Assembly (NCBI GenBank): GCA_963755395.1
Contig: CAVWJJ010000002.1
Span: forward strand, 1,054,001 to 1,118,000
Length of the DNA: 64,000 nucleotides
Reading direction: 5' to 3'
Source of the DNA: DAHVFK01 sp963755395
GTDB lineage: Bacteria > Pseudomonadota > Gammaproteobacteria > Burkholderiales > SG8-39
In this document: positions 8,520 to 16,932 of the stretch, one piece after another
Layout of the letters: every line of letters begins with the position of its first letter
Position numbering within the stretch: position 1 is the stretch's first letter
Position numbers and translations under genes: made by a program
The notes under the pieces: model-generated
Databases searched by the model: none
Seen by the model: the letters and a program-made list of their open reading frames with translations, nothing else
Told to the model about the DNA's origin: nothing

Positions 8520-8841
8520 TTACGGCTGGAGCAGGGCGGGCGGCGCGCGCGCAAGGAAATGAAGCCGCGGGGCGCGAGCGGAAGCAAAAGAGGAAGACAA
8601 TCAGAACCGCAGCGGGTGGGCCCGGCAGAAACACCGGCCAAGCGCCGGCGTGGCCCGTCGCGCTGCAGATCGAAGCGTAGGCGACGCACACCTCGATCGA
8701 ATGCCCGAGCGGCGGCGCCTTCTTCTCGCCGTAGCGGATCACGCCGAGGTCGTGCTTGAGGTGCGTCAGATCGTGCAGCTGCGCGCCGGCCTGCCCCAGC
8801 AGCAGCGCGAGAATGGCGACAAGACTCGAAGCGCGGCGCAT
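8520..8841 (-). CDS. Small membrane-associated hypothetical protein (one extra base)
   Basis: Begins MRRASSLVAILALLLGQ, then QLHDLTHLKHDLG, EKKAPPLGHSIEVCVAYAS and a hydrophobic FLFCF stretch. With one extra base removed near 8560 it ends SFLARAPPALLQP and stops at 8520, giving 106 residues and an exact codon count. Its His-rich front, single membrane segment and APPAL tail resemble small proteins found next to metal-resistance or DUF2946 genes in betaproteobacteria. It probably belongs to the same redox/metal cluster. Function unknown. Confidence 0.5.
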
Positions 8842-8882
8842 CGTCGTGTCCGAACCGGGGCAGGATAGCACTCTGCTCCGAG

Positions 8883-9524
8883 TCAGGGTGCGTCAAGCTT
8901 GGCCGGAACCGAGAACGGCTTGTCGGCGTCCACCAGGAACATCACCAGCGCATGCAACTCGCTGCTCCCGGCACTGAAGACCTCCATCGGCGTGTAGGCG
9001 CCGCGCCCGCGCATCGAGTGGCCCGCATCGACGTAGCCCACGCCCGACCGGGTCCTCTGCCCGAGCCGGCCGCTCACCACGTAGAAGGTCTCCGAGCCCG
9101 GATGCATGTGCGCCGGAGTCTTGACGCCCGGCGGCCCGCCCGTGCTGTTGATCCGCAGCAGGTACTTGTGAGCTGTGATGCGCGGCACGGGCCCGATCTC
9201 GGCCACCCAGGTTCCACCGGGCGTCGCGCCGCCCTTGGGCCCGAGCGTGAACAGCCAGACCTTGCCGTCGACTTCAGCCGCGAGCGAGGGGCTCGCCTCA
9301 TTGCTTACCGTGTCCGGATTCCAGCGCTTGGCGTCCGCGACGGCCTGCGCCTGGGCGAGGGTCGGGAAATTCTCGACCCGCCAGTACAGCGGCCCGTCCG
9401 GCAGCTGCCCGATCTTCTTCTGGGCCACCGGCTTGACCACGAATTTTTGCTGCGCAGCCGCCGGAGACGGCAAGAGGAACCACCCCGCCGCGGCGACGGC
9501 CATTGCCGCTATCAGGCGCTTCAT
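8883..9524 (-). CDS. Secreted cupin-domain protein (copy 1)
   Basis: Exported protein of 213 residues with signal peptide MKRLIAAMAVAAAGWFLLPSPAAA. The cupin core has the metal-site motif KTPAHMHPGSETFYVVSGRLG and a second-strand region LHALVMFLVDADKPF. The N-terminal half (LPDGPLYWRVENFPTLAQAQA) and the whole architecture match the adjacent copy 2, so the pair is a tandem duplication. Its ATG overlaps the stop of copy 2 by four bases. The substrate is unknown; as an exported cupin it may bind a metal or small ligand in the periplasm. Confidence 0.75.
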   Translation of the reverse strand: MKRLIAAMAVAAAGWFLLPSPAAAQQKFVVKPVAQKKIGQLPDGPLYWRVENFPTLAQAQAVADAKRWNPDTVSNEASPSLAAEVDGKVWLFTLGPKGGATPGGTWVAEIGPVPRITAHKYLLRINSTGGPPGVKTPAHMHPGSETFYVVSGRLGQRTRSGVGYVDAGHSMRGRGAYTPMEVFSAGSSELHALVMFLVDADKPFSVPAKLDAP

Positions 9525-10204
9525 TTGAGCTCCTTTCCTGCGTCAGCGTGCGTCGAGTCAAGCTTCGCAGGGGACGAGAACGGCTTGTCGGCATCGACGA
9601 CGAACATCACCAGCGAATGAAGCGGCGTCGCGCCGCTGCTCGAGACCCGCATCGGCGTGCCGGCGACATTGCCCGCGCTGGCGTGGCCCGCGGCGACGCG
9701 CATCGCGCCATGCGGCGTGAGGCTGGTCGTCTCCCCGGAGAGGACGAAGAACGCTTCGGAGCCGGGGTGCGAGTGGGTCTTGGTGATGCTGCCCGGCGCG
9801 CCGCTCGCCTCGTTGATGCGCAGCAGGTATTCCTTCGCGGCCGGGCGCGCGATCGGCCCCACTTCCGCGACCTTGGTGCCTTCCAGCGTGGACCCTCCCG
9901 CGGGGCCGAGCGTGAACAGCCAGACGTCGCCCGCCGCCTCGGCGACCAGCGACCAGGGGCCGGCCGCCGCCTTGGCGTGGCTGAGCGCGTCGTCCACCCA
10001 GTTGCCGTGCTCGTCGACGCCGCTGCCGTAGAGGCCGTTGCTGAAGCGCTCGATGCGCCAGTACAGCTCCCCGGGCGGCAACTGCGCGACTTTCCTCTCG
10101 GCAAGTTTCTTGATGACGAACTTTCCCTGCGCCAGCGCCGCGGGCGGCGCCAGCCAAAGTGCCGCTGCGCCTGCAATGACCATCCAGACCAGAAACCGTT
10201 TCAT
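9521..10204 (-). CDS. Secreted cupin-domain protein (copy 2)
   Basis: Exported protein of 227 residues. The signal peptide is MKRFLVWMVIAGAAALWLA followed by PPAALAQ; a longer upstream start would bury it, so the ATG at 10204 was chosen. The cupin motif THSHPGSEAFFVLSGETT and the closing LHSLVMFVVDADKPFSSPAKLD match copy 1 nearly residue for residue. It is transcribed away from the CadC-like regulator gene, which starts 102 bases away. That regulator is therefore the natural candidate to control both cupins. Ligand unknown. Confidence 0.75.
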   Translation of the reverse strand: MKRFLVWMVIAGAAALWLAPPAALAQGKFVIKKLAERKVAQLPPGELYWRIERFSNGLYGSGVDEHGNWVDDALSHAKAAAGPWSLVAEAAGDVWLFTLGPAGGSTLEGTKVAEVGPIARPAAKEYLLRINEASGAPGSITKTHSHPGSEAFFVLSGETTSLTPHGAMRVAAGHASAGNVAGTPMRVSSSGATPLHSLVMFVVDADKPFSSPAKLDSTHADAGKELK

Positions 10205-10305
10205 AGCTGCTGCCTCCTGTTTGGGTAATTGCCGAATTGGCACCCGGCGCCTAACATGATCTCCACAGGGCAGGGAAATCCCGACGGATTGACAACGCTT
10301 TTCCT

Positions 10306-11934
10306 ATGGAAATGCTCGCGCGCCTTCTGGTCGGTGAATGGTGGGCCGATCGCAGCACCAACGAGCTCGGCCGGGCGGGCGAAACGCTGCGCCTGGAGCC
10401 CAAGGCGATGGAAGTGCTCATGGCGCTGGCCGCGCGCGCCGGCCAGGTCGTGAGCCGGGAAGAGCTGCTGGCAGCGGTGTGGCCGGGCGTGGTGGTGGGC
10501 GACGAGGCGCTGACGCAGAGCATTATCAAGCTGCGCCGCGCGCTCGGCGACAATCCCCGCACGCCGTCCTACATCGAGACCATCTCGAAGCGGGGCTACC
10601 GCTTGATCGCGCCGGTGCGGCAGGGCGGCGACGCCGCGGCCGTGCCGGCGCGCCGTCGCCTGCCTTCGCGCGCGCTGGCTGCCGGCGCGCTGGTCGCACT
10701 GGTGGCGGTCGTCGGCTACGTGACCCATCTGGTCGCGCGACCGGTCGCCGGCAGGAACATGGTCGACGTCTCGGCCGGGCGCCAGGCGACCTACCTCACG
10801 CTCACCGTTCTGCCGTTCGAATCGCTGGGCGACGGGGGAGAGCAGGCGTATCTGGCGCGCGGCATCAGCAACGACCTGATGACCGATCTTTCGCGCCTGC
10901 CCGGCTTGCGCCTGATCGCCGCGTCGCGTGCGGCGCCGGACGGCGCGGCCAAAGCCCGCTACCTGGTGTCCGGCAGCGTTCAGCGCCAAGCGGGAACCTT
11001 GCGCATCAACGTCCGCCTGATCGACACCGGCAGCGGCCAACAGCTGTGGTCGGAGCGTTACGAGCGGCCCTACGGCGATCTGTTCAAGGTCCAGGACGAG
11101 CTCACCCGCAAGCTGACGCAGGTGCTGCCCGGCAAGCTCTCCGACGCGGTGCGGCAGCGGCTCGCCAGGCCCTATACCCGCAGCCTGGAGGCCTACGACG
11201 ATTTCCTGCGCGGGCAGGCGCTGTTTCTCGTCAGGCGCAGCGAAGACAACGAGCAGGCGCGGGACTTCTACCGCAAGGCGCTCGAACTGGACCCGAACTT
11301 CGCGCGCGCCTACGCGGGACTGGCGATGACCTACGCCATGGACTATCGCCTGCGCCCGACCGGAGGCTCGTCGCCCGCGCTCGCCCGGGCGTCCGAGCTG
11401 GCGCAAAGCGCGCGCCAGATCGATCCGGAGATTCCAGAAGTCTATTGGGCGCTCGCCTTCGTCGACGCGCAGTCGCGCCGCCACCGGCAGGCGATCGAGT
11501 CGCTGCAAAGAGCGATCGAGCTGAATCCGTCATACGCCGATGCCTACGCCCTCATGGGCGGCATCTACACCTATATCGGGCAACCGGCGAAGTCGATCGC
11601 GATGCTGCGCACGGCCATGCGCCTGAACCCCGACGGCGGGCACCTGTACTTCCTGATCCTCGGCCGCGCCTACCTGTTCGAGCACGACGCCGAGCAGGCA
11701 CTGATCAATCTGCGCCAGGCGTCGGCGCGCAACCCGGCCGACCTCGAAACGCGCCTTTACCTGGCCGCGGCGCTGGTCGCGGCCGAGGACCGGCCGGATG
11801 CCGAATGGGAAGCCGATCAGATCCGCACCGTCGACCCGGGCTTCGCGCTGCCGCGCTGGCTCGAGAGCTACCCGCTGACCGACGCGCGCGAAAGCAAAGA
11901 GCTGCGAGGCCTGCTCGCGCTGGCGGGACTGTGA
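10306..11934 (+). CDS. CadC-like membrane transcriptional regulator with TPR domain
   Basis: Protein of 542 residues. Residues about 5-104 form an OmpR/PhoB-type winged helix (LRLEPKAMEVLMALAARAGQ, then TISKRGYRLIAPV). A single membrane segment follows at about 123-143. The periplasmic part starts with a TolB/FlgO-like fold (LTVLPFESLGDGGEQAYLAR, YLVSGSVQRQAG) and ends with several TPR units (ARAYAGLAMTYAMDY, YADAYALMGGIYTYIG). There is no receiver or kinase domain. The design is that of ToxR/CadC one-component sensors, in which a periplasmic signal directly controls DNA binding. It is divergent from the two cupin genes, its likely targets. Confidence 0.85.
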   Translation: MEMLARLLVGEWWADRSTNELGRAGETLRLEPKAMEVLMALAARAGQVVSREELLAAVWPGVVVGDEALTQSIIKLRRALGDNPRTPSYIETISKRGYRLIAPVRQGGDAAAVPARRRLPSRALAAGALVALVAVVGYVTHLVARPVAGRNMVDVSAGRQATYLTLTVLPFESLGDGGEQAYLARGISNDLMTDLSRLPGLRLIAASRAAPDGAAKARYLVSGSVQRQAGTLRINVRLIDTGSGQQLWSERYERPYGDLFKVQDELTRKLTQVLPGKLSDAVRQRLARPYTRSLEAYDDFLRGQALFLVRRSEDNEQARDFYRKALELDPNFARAYAGLAMTYAMDYRLRPTGGSSPALARASELAQSARQIDPEIPEVYWALAFVDAQSRRHRQAIESLQRAIELNPSYADAYALMGGIYTYIGQPAKSIAMLRTAMRLNPDGGHLYFLILGRAYLFEHDAEQALINLRQASARNPADLETRLYLAAALVAAEDRPDAEWEADQIRTVDPGFALPRWLESYPLTDARESKELRGLLALAGL

Positions 11935-11975
11935 AGCTCGCGCCCGCTGTGCGCTGAACTGAGCGCGGCGCCGCG

Positions 11976-12524
11976 CTAGACGAGGTGCAGCGCGGCGGGG
12001 AACCAGAACCCGACCACGCACAGCGCGGCGCCGATCGCGCCCAGCGCGCCGGCGATCCAGGCCAGCACCGGCATGGCGGTGATGATCGAGGCCGAGGCGA
12101 GCACGATCCCGATCTGCACCGCGGCCGAAGCGAGCTCGTAGTGGTGGTAGGCGGTCATGGCGCGGTCGCGCCGCTGCTCGGCCTTTTTCGCGCGCGCCGA
12201 GAGTTCCTTGCGGCCTTCGCCGGTCTCGGGCTCGGACTGGTAGCGCTCGGCGTTCTTCTTCCATGCCTCGACCTGCTTCTTCGCCGCCTCGCCCGCGGCG
12301 AGCGCCTCGAGCTGCTCGGCTGCGGTCTTGAGCGTGGTCTGGCGGATGGTCTTGGCCTGGAAGAACGACCACAGATTGGAGGCCTGGATGTTGGCGTCCA
12401 GCGCCTCGGTCTGGGCCGACTTGCCGAGCGTCTCGGAAAACGCCAGCACCAGCGCGAGCAGCGCGATCAGCAGCGCAATGCCCTTGTTGTGCTCTCCGTG
12501 CGATTCGATGTGCGCGCCCGACAT
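11976..12524 (-). CDS. DUF4337-like membrane protein
   Basis: Protein of 182 residues. A cytoplasmic N-terminus (MSGAHIESHGEHNKGIALLI) leads into a membrane helix, then a long charged coiled-coil region (residues about 60-125, with QTTLKTAAEQLEALAAGEAA). Two more membrane helices close the protein. The His-Glu-rich start, the NIQASNLWSFFQAKTIRQ segment and the topology fit DUF4337. It is last in a three-gene minus-strand cluster, 35 bases after the large secreted protein gene. The function is unknown. Confidence 0.65.
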   Translation of the reverse strand: MSGAHIESHGEHNKGIALLIALLALVLAFSETLGKSAQTEALDANIQASNLWSFFQAKTIRQTTLKTAAEQLEALAAGEAAKKQVEAWKKNAERYQSEPETGEGRKELSARAKKAEQRRDRAMTAYHHYELASAAVQIGIVLASASIITAMPVLAWIAGALGAIGAALCVVGFWFPAALHLV

Positions 12525-12559
12525 TGCGCTTCCCCCGTTGCAGGAACAGGGCGCGGATT

Positions 12560-14929
12560 CTAGCGCAGCGGCTGGCCGATCGTGCCTCCGCGCAGCACCC
12601 TGGTTCCGCAGTGGCCGGAAGGGAAGTTCACCGCCAGCGTGCGGGGTCGGGCGCCCGCCGCGGACGGCTCGACGCCCAGCTCGAGCGTGTGGCTGCCCGC
12701 GAGCGCGGCGTACGGCTGCGAGGACGCCAACGGGATCCGCAGCGGCGCGCTGATGCGGCCGCTCCCGACCGCAGGCAGGGCGACGTCTGCGCTTGCCAGC
12801 CCTGCGCCGCCGACCTCCCGCACCGACAGCCTGCCCCCGCCCGCCGCCAGCGGGCCGCCCGAATTCCTGACCGTCACCTCGAGCGTGAGCGCCGCGAGCG
12901 GCGCCCGGCAGTTCGCTTCGACCTGCGCCGTCGCGCCGACGACGGCGAGGATCGGCGCCGGCGGAGCGGCGCGGGTGGAGGCCTTGACGGGGGCGCGGCC
13001 GAGCCTGTCGGGCGGCGTGCCGAATCCCGGCTGCATGCTTCCGCTCATGGGCTTGGTCGGCGCGCCCGGCCCGCCGAGGGCTGCAGGCGCGCCGCCGAGC
13101 TCGGCCGATTGGGTCGTCCTCTGCCCGAGCGTCAGCTTGCCGGTCAAGCCGCCCTTCGGATTGACCCCGCCCAGCCCTGGCGCCGCCGGCTTGGTGAGCT
13201 GATTGAGGCTGCCGCCGATGCTGCTTTCCAGCGTCGCGGTCTCCACGCCGTCGATCGTGGGCTCCGGGACCAGCACGACCTTGGTTGCGACGCCGTACTT
13301 CGTGGCCTCGGCCGCGAGCGCGGAGTAGAGCTGAGCATTGCCGACCGGGATGACGAGCGGGTCGGGCCCCTGCTGCGCGACGTAAGTCTGCAGCGACGGA
13401 AAATCCCTCAGCATCGCCGGGACCGTCTGCTGCCAGGTATGGGTCACCTTTGCCTGATAGCCGGCGGGCCGCGGCGTGCCCAGCGCGCACTGCAGGACCT
13501 TGACCGGAAGCTTGTTCGGGCCGCTGTCGTAGTGGTCGTGGTAGTACTTGTTGCAATAGTACTGCTGGGTCGGACGGTAGCAGCGCAGCACGGCGGGCGC
13601 GGTGGAACCCGGCGTGCTCAGCATCGGCGCGTCGCAGGTGTATTTCGACCCGTTGTTCTTGAAATACGCGACGATTTCCTTCGCGATATCGTTGCCGACC
13701 GCCTTCACGTTGGCGACGCACTGCGCGCTCTGGCCCACGCTGCCCATCAGGCCGAGGCAGTCCTCGTAGCTCTTGCTGCTCGCGCACAGCAGCGCCGAGC
13801 CCGAGCTCGGGCACGACGCCGCCATGGCGGAGTGAAAGCCCTGCGCGAACAGCGCCTGGTTCTGGTACCAGAAGTGCGAGCACCAGCCGGCGTTCGTGGG
13901 CGTGCTGCCGAGCTGCTGCCACAGGACCTGGAACTGCGGGTCGGCGGCCCAGTAGTCGAAGTGCAGGAAGCCGGAGAAGTCGTTGACGCAGTGCGCCTGC
14001 GCCCGCTGCCGCGGATCGGTCCCGTGCGAGAGGTAGGCTGCGGCGGCGTCGCCCGCGGCGGCGGCGGCGTGCTGCTCCTTTTGCGCGTTGTAGGCGTCGC
14101 GCGCGCCGGCGAGCGCCGGCAGCACGTTCGGCATGTCGCCCGACCACTGCTTGTTCACCGCCGCGGTGAACGCCGCCGCGGCCTTCGCGACGGCGTCGTA
14201 GGCGTACTTCTGGTGCGCGGCGTCGGAAGTCTGGAGGACGAGCGTGCCGAACGCGTTCTGGTTCGAGCGCTCGCGCGCCTTGAGCGCAGACTTGTCCTTC
14301 ACCTTGGGCGCGAAGAACTGGTTGTAGGCAGACACCTCGGGCGGCGGAGGCGGCGGCTCGTCGCTGCAGCCGCCGAGGCCGAGCGCGCAGCCGACCGACT
14401 TCACTGCGCTCCAGGTGTCCTCGCCGATCGACTCGAAGAACTCGGCCACTGCCTTGCCGGCGTCGAGCACGTCCTTGGCGGCCTGATACAGGTCCTGAAT
14501 CAGGCCGCAGACGTTGTAGCCGCCGGCCAGCACCTGCAGCACCGCGCAGGCCGCCGCCGCGCCGAGGTGCTCGACCACGCCCCAGACGTCGCCGTCCTTC
14601 CACGCCACGTAGGCGTCGACCACCTGCCAGACCGTCTCCGGGATGTCGGCCTGGTTGGAGGCGTTTTGGCCGGCGCCGGTGTTGTGGAACTGGTCGGAGC
14701 AGACGACGACGTCGTGGCCGTCCGCGATGCAATCGAACAGCGACTCGTACGCCTCGATGTCGTGGCTCGACACCGGCAGCGTACCGGAGGGCGCCGCGTC
14801 TTCGATCTGCTTATACACCTTGACGAAATCGGAGAAGCTCGCCTGCGCCGCTGGCTGCCAGGCGAGCAAGCCGGCGAACGCCAGCGCGAGCGACGCGAGC
14901 ACCCGGCGCATCGCAGAGGCGGAGGTCAT
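12560..14929 (-). CDS. Large secreted Cys-rich protein with CARDB-like C-terminus, unknown function
   Basis: Predicted exported protein of 789 residues that I do not recognise as a whole. The start at 14929 gives a signal peptide (MRRVLASLALAFAGLLAWQP). Residues about 30-190 are helical with several cysteines (LFDCIADGHDVVVCSDQFHN). A PPPPPP linker near residue 195 follows GCALGLGGCSD. The middle (200-500) is rich in Trp, Tyr and Cys. From about 660 there is a CARDB-like beta-sandwich (LTLEVTVRNSGGPLAAGGG, SHTLELGVEPSAAGARP). It lies five bases downstream of another exported protein and upstream of a DUF4337-like gene. A cell-surface or extracellular role is inferred from signal and composition only. 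Confidence 0.6.
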   Translation of the reverse strand: MTSASAMRRVLASLALAFAGLLAWQPAAQASFSDFVKVYKQIEDAAPSGTLPVSSHDIEAYESLFDCIADGHDVVVCSDQFHNTGAGQNASNQADIPETVWQVVDAYVAWKDGDVWGVVEHLGAAAACAVLQVLAGGYNVCGLIQDLYQAAKDVLDAGKAVAEFFESIGEDTWSAVKSVGCALGLGGCSDEPPPPPPEVSAYNQFFAPKVKDKSALKARERSNQNAFGTLVLQTSDAAHQKYAYDAVAKAAAAFTAAVNKQWSGDMPNVLPALAGARDAYNAQKEQHAAAAAGDAAAAYLSHGTDPRQRAQAHCVNDFSGFLHFDYWAADPQFQVLWQQLGSTPTNAGWCSHFWYQNQALFAQGFHSAMAASCPSSGSALLCASSKSYEDCLGLMGSVGQSAQCVANVKAVGNDIAKEIVAYFKNNGSKYTCDAPMLSTPGSTAPAVLRCYRPTQQYYCNKYYHDHYDSGPNKLPVKVLQCALGTPRPAGYQAKVTHTWQQTVPAMLRDFPSLQTYVAQQGPDPLVIPVGNAQLYSALAAEATKYGVATKVVLVPEPTIDGVETATLESSIGGSLNQLTKPAAPGLGGVNPKGGLTGKLTLGQRTTQSAELGGAPAALGGPGAPTKPMSGSMQPGFGTPPDRLGRAPVKASTRAAPPAPILAVVGATAQVEANCRAPLAALTLEVTVRNSGGPLAAGGGRLSVREVGGAGLASADVALPAVGSGRISAPLRIPLASSQPYAALAGSHTLELGVEPSAAGARPRTLAVNFPSGHCGTRVLRGGTIGQPLR

Positions 14930-14934
14930 GGCGC

Positions 14935-15636
14935 TCACCGCTGCAGGCTCGCCCGCTGCGGCGAGGCGCTCGCCTTGAGCGCCTGCTTGATCATGCCCAC
15001 CGTGACGCGCTTGCCGTCGGGCGCCTCGACGATCGTGTCGTCGGGTTTGTTCAGCAGCGACTTCCAGTCCGACTTGGGGCCGACCTTGAGCGCGGGGCCG
15101 GAAAGATTCGGCAGTGCCGCTGCCGTCAGCGGTCGCCCGAGGCGCTTGTCGACCTCCGGCATGACGAACCTGATCTGGCCCACCGTGGCCAGCCGCCCGG
15201 AAGGAAGCCGAACGGTCCGGCTGTCCGGTCCTTTGAGCGCCGCGAGCAGCTCGCTCGCGTCGCCCACCCGGCGCCCGGTGGCGGCGGGCCGCGCGCGAAA
15301 CGCCGCGGGAATGGGTCGGCGCGGCGTGCCCCTGGCGCGCCTGGCCCACGCCTGCAGGCGCTGCAGCTGGCCCACGTGCATGCGCCTGCCGTCGGAAAAT
15401 TCGACCAGGTCCGACGGCGCGCGGCCGGCAAGCGCGGACATGCGCATGCCGGGCTTGAATTTGACCACCTGCGCCGTGGCGAGCGAGGCCGGCGCGGCGG
15501 CGCCGGACGTGACGGGCGTGGCGCACGGCGCCAGGGCCGGCGCCGCGAGCGCGAGCGCGCCCAGGAGCAGGCTCAGGATGACGGGTACGGAAGACGAATT
15601 GCGCGTTTCGATCGCATGCGGCGCCGGCTGGCTCAT
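14935..15636 (-). CDS. Exported protein with three internal DG-x-x-VG repeats, unknown function
   Basis: Protein of 233 residues. A hydrophobic segment at about 18-37 is probably a signal anchor. Three repeats of about 19 residues lie at roughly 77-95 (VEFSDGRRMHVGQLQRLQ), 141-159 (VRLPSGRLATVGQIRFVM) and 201-219 (VEAPDGKRVTVGMIKQAL). Each is preceded by a Leu-rich helix-like segment, giving a module of about 32 residues repeated three times at intervals of 60-64. I recognise no family. It heads the operon with the large secreted protein, which suggests a shared envelope function. Confidence 0.55.
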   Translation of the reverse strand: MSQPAPHAIETRNSSSVPVILSLLLGALALAAPALAPCATPVTSGAAAPASLATAQVVKFKPGMRMSALAGRAPSDLVEFSDGRRMHVGQLQRLQAWARRARGTPRRPIPAAFRARPAATGRRVGDASELLAALKGPDSRTVRLPSGRLATVGQIRFVMPEVDKRLGRPLTAAALPNLSGPALKVGPKSDWKSLLNKPDDTIVEAPDGKRVTVGMIKQALKASASPQRASLQR

Positions 15637-15702
15637 GACTGCCCCCCCACAGGTCCTGCGTTCGCTGGTCGCGACTATGTCGTTGTCACGGCTCCTTTCG
15701 GT

Positions 15703-16932
15703 TCAAGAAGATTGTTTCACCTTCCGCCCGCGAGCGGCAACCTCAGCACCCTCGCGCGGGCGCGCCGCCGCCAGCAGCCCGGCGAGCGCGATGGCGGTGA
15801 ACGCGGCGCCGGCGTAGAAAGTCGCGGCCGGGCCGTGGGCCTGCCATAGCCAGCCCGCGAGCAGGCTGGCGCCGATCAGCACCACGCCGGTGACCAGATT
15901 GAAGATGCCGAACGCGGTACCGCGCGCCTCGGCCGGCGCGGCGGCGGCGATCAGCGCCGAGAGCAGGCCCTGCGTGAGCCCCATGTGCACGCCCCACAGC
16001 GCGACGCCGGCGAACAGCGCGCCGACCGAGTGCGCCGCGCCGAGAGCGAGATCGGCCGCGATCAGGGCGCCAAGCCCCCAGCCGATCAGCGCGCGCTGCC
16101 GGCCGTGGTCGGCGGCGATCCCGGCGGGGTAGGCAACCAGGGCGTAGACCAGGCTCATCGCCGCCATCACCAGCGGCACCCAGGTCTGCGCCAGGCCGAC
16201 GTTCGCGGCGCGCAGGACGAGAAACGCCTCGGAGAAGCGCGCCAGCGTCAGCACCGCGCCCAGCCCGACCACCAGCCAGTAGCGCGCGCCGAGCAGGCCG
16301 AGCATCGCCTTCGACAGCGGGCTGCTCGCGTTCGCCGCGCGCGCGCCCTCGGGCTCGCGCACCGCGAACGCGATCACCAGCACCGCGGCGAGCGCCGGCA
16401 GCACGGCCGCCCACAGCACCGCGCGCAGGCTCTCGGCGAACAGCGCCATGAGCGCGACCGCCGCGAGCGGCCCGAGCACCGCGCCGACCGAGTCGAGCGC
16501 CTGGCGCAGGCCGTAGGCCGTGCCCTGGGCCTCGCGTGGGGTCACGTCGGCGATCAGCGCGTCGCGCGGAGCGCCGCGGATGCCCTTGCCGACGCGGTCC
16601 ATGAAGCGCGCCGCGGCCACCAGCGCGATGCTGTTGGCCAGGGGAAACAGCGGCTTGGACAGCGCGGCGAGGCCGTAGCCGATCCCGACCAGCAGTTTCC
16701 TGCGCCCGAGCCAGTCCGACAGCGTGCCGGAGAACACTTTGGTGATCGCGGCGGTGCCCTCGGCGATGCCTTCGATCAGGCCGACTTCGAGCATGCTCGC
16801 GCCGAGCACCGAGGTCAGGTACAGCGGTAGCAGCGCATGCACCAGTTCCGATGAGCTGTCCATCAGCAGCGACACCAGGCCGAGCGCCCACACCGTGCGC
16901 GGCAGCGAGCGGCGCGAGGCGGCGGGCCTCAT
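15703..16932 (-). CDS. MFS transporter
   Basis: Inner-membrane protein of 409 residues with about 12 hydrophobic segments. The major-facilitator loop 2-3 motif is at SDWLGRRKLLVGIGYGL and the family-typical RFMDRVGKGIRGAPRDALIA follows. The latter segment is common in a subgroup of putative drug/metabolite efflux MFS proteins. The start overlaps the stop of the upstream EamA transporter by four bases, so the two are co-translated. The substrate is unknown. The stop at 15703 leaves a short basic tail. Confidence 0.82.
   Translation of the reverse strand: MRPAASRRSLPRTVWALGLVSLLMDSSSELVHALLPLYLTSVLGASMLEVGLIEGIAEGTAAITKVFSGTLSDWLGRRKLLVGIGYGLAALSKPLFPLANSIALVAAARFMDRVGKGIRGAPRDALIADVTPREAQGTAYGLRQALDSVGAVLGPLAAVALMALFAESLRAVLWAAVLPALAAVLVIAFAVREPEGARAANASSPLSKAMLGLLGARYWLVVGLGAVLTLARFSEAFLVLRAANVGLAQTWVPLVMAAMSLVYALVAYPAGIAADHGRQRALIGWGLGALIAADLALGAAHSVGALFAGVALWGVHMGLTQGLLSALIAAAAPAEARGTAFGIFNLVTGVVLIGASLLAGWLWQAHGPAATFYAGAAFTAIALAGLLAAARPREGAEVAARGRKVKQSS

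Noticed and set aside
12525..14732. Extension of the 11976 gene upstream to 14732 on the minus strand
   Set aside because: The extended part is Arg/Ala/Gly-rich and overlaps the well-supported secreted protein in another frame. The true start is the ATG at 12524.
12524..15817. A 1,097-residue open frame on the plus strand
   Set aside because: It runs antisense to three secreted/membrane genes that have signal peptides and family motifs. Its composition (Arg, Ala, His repeats) is that of a GC-rich shadow frame.
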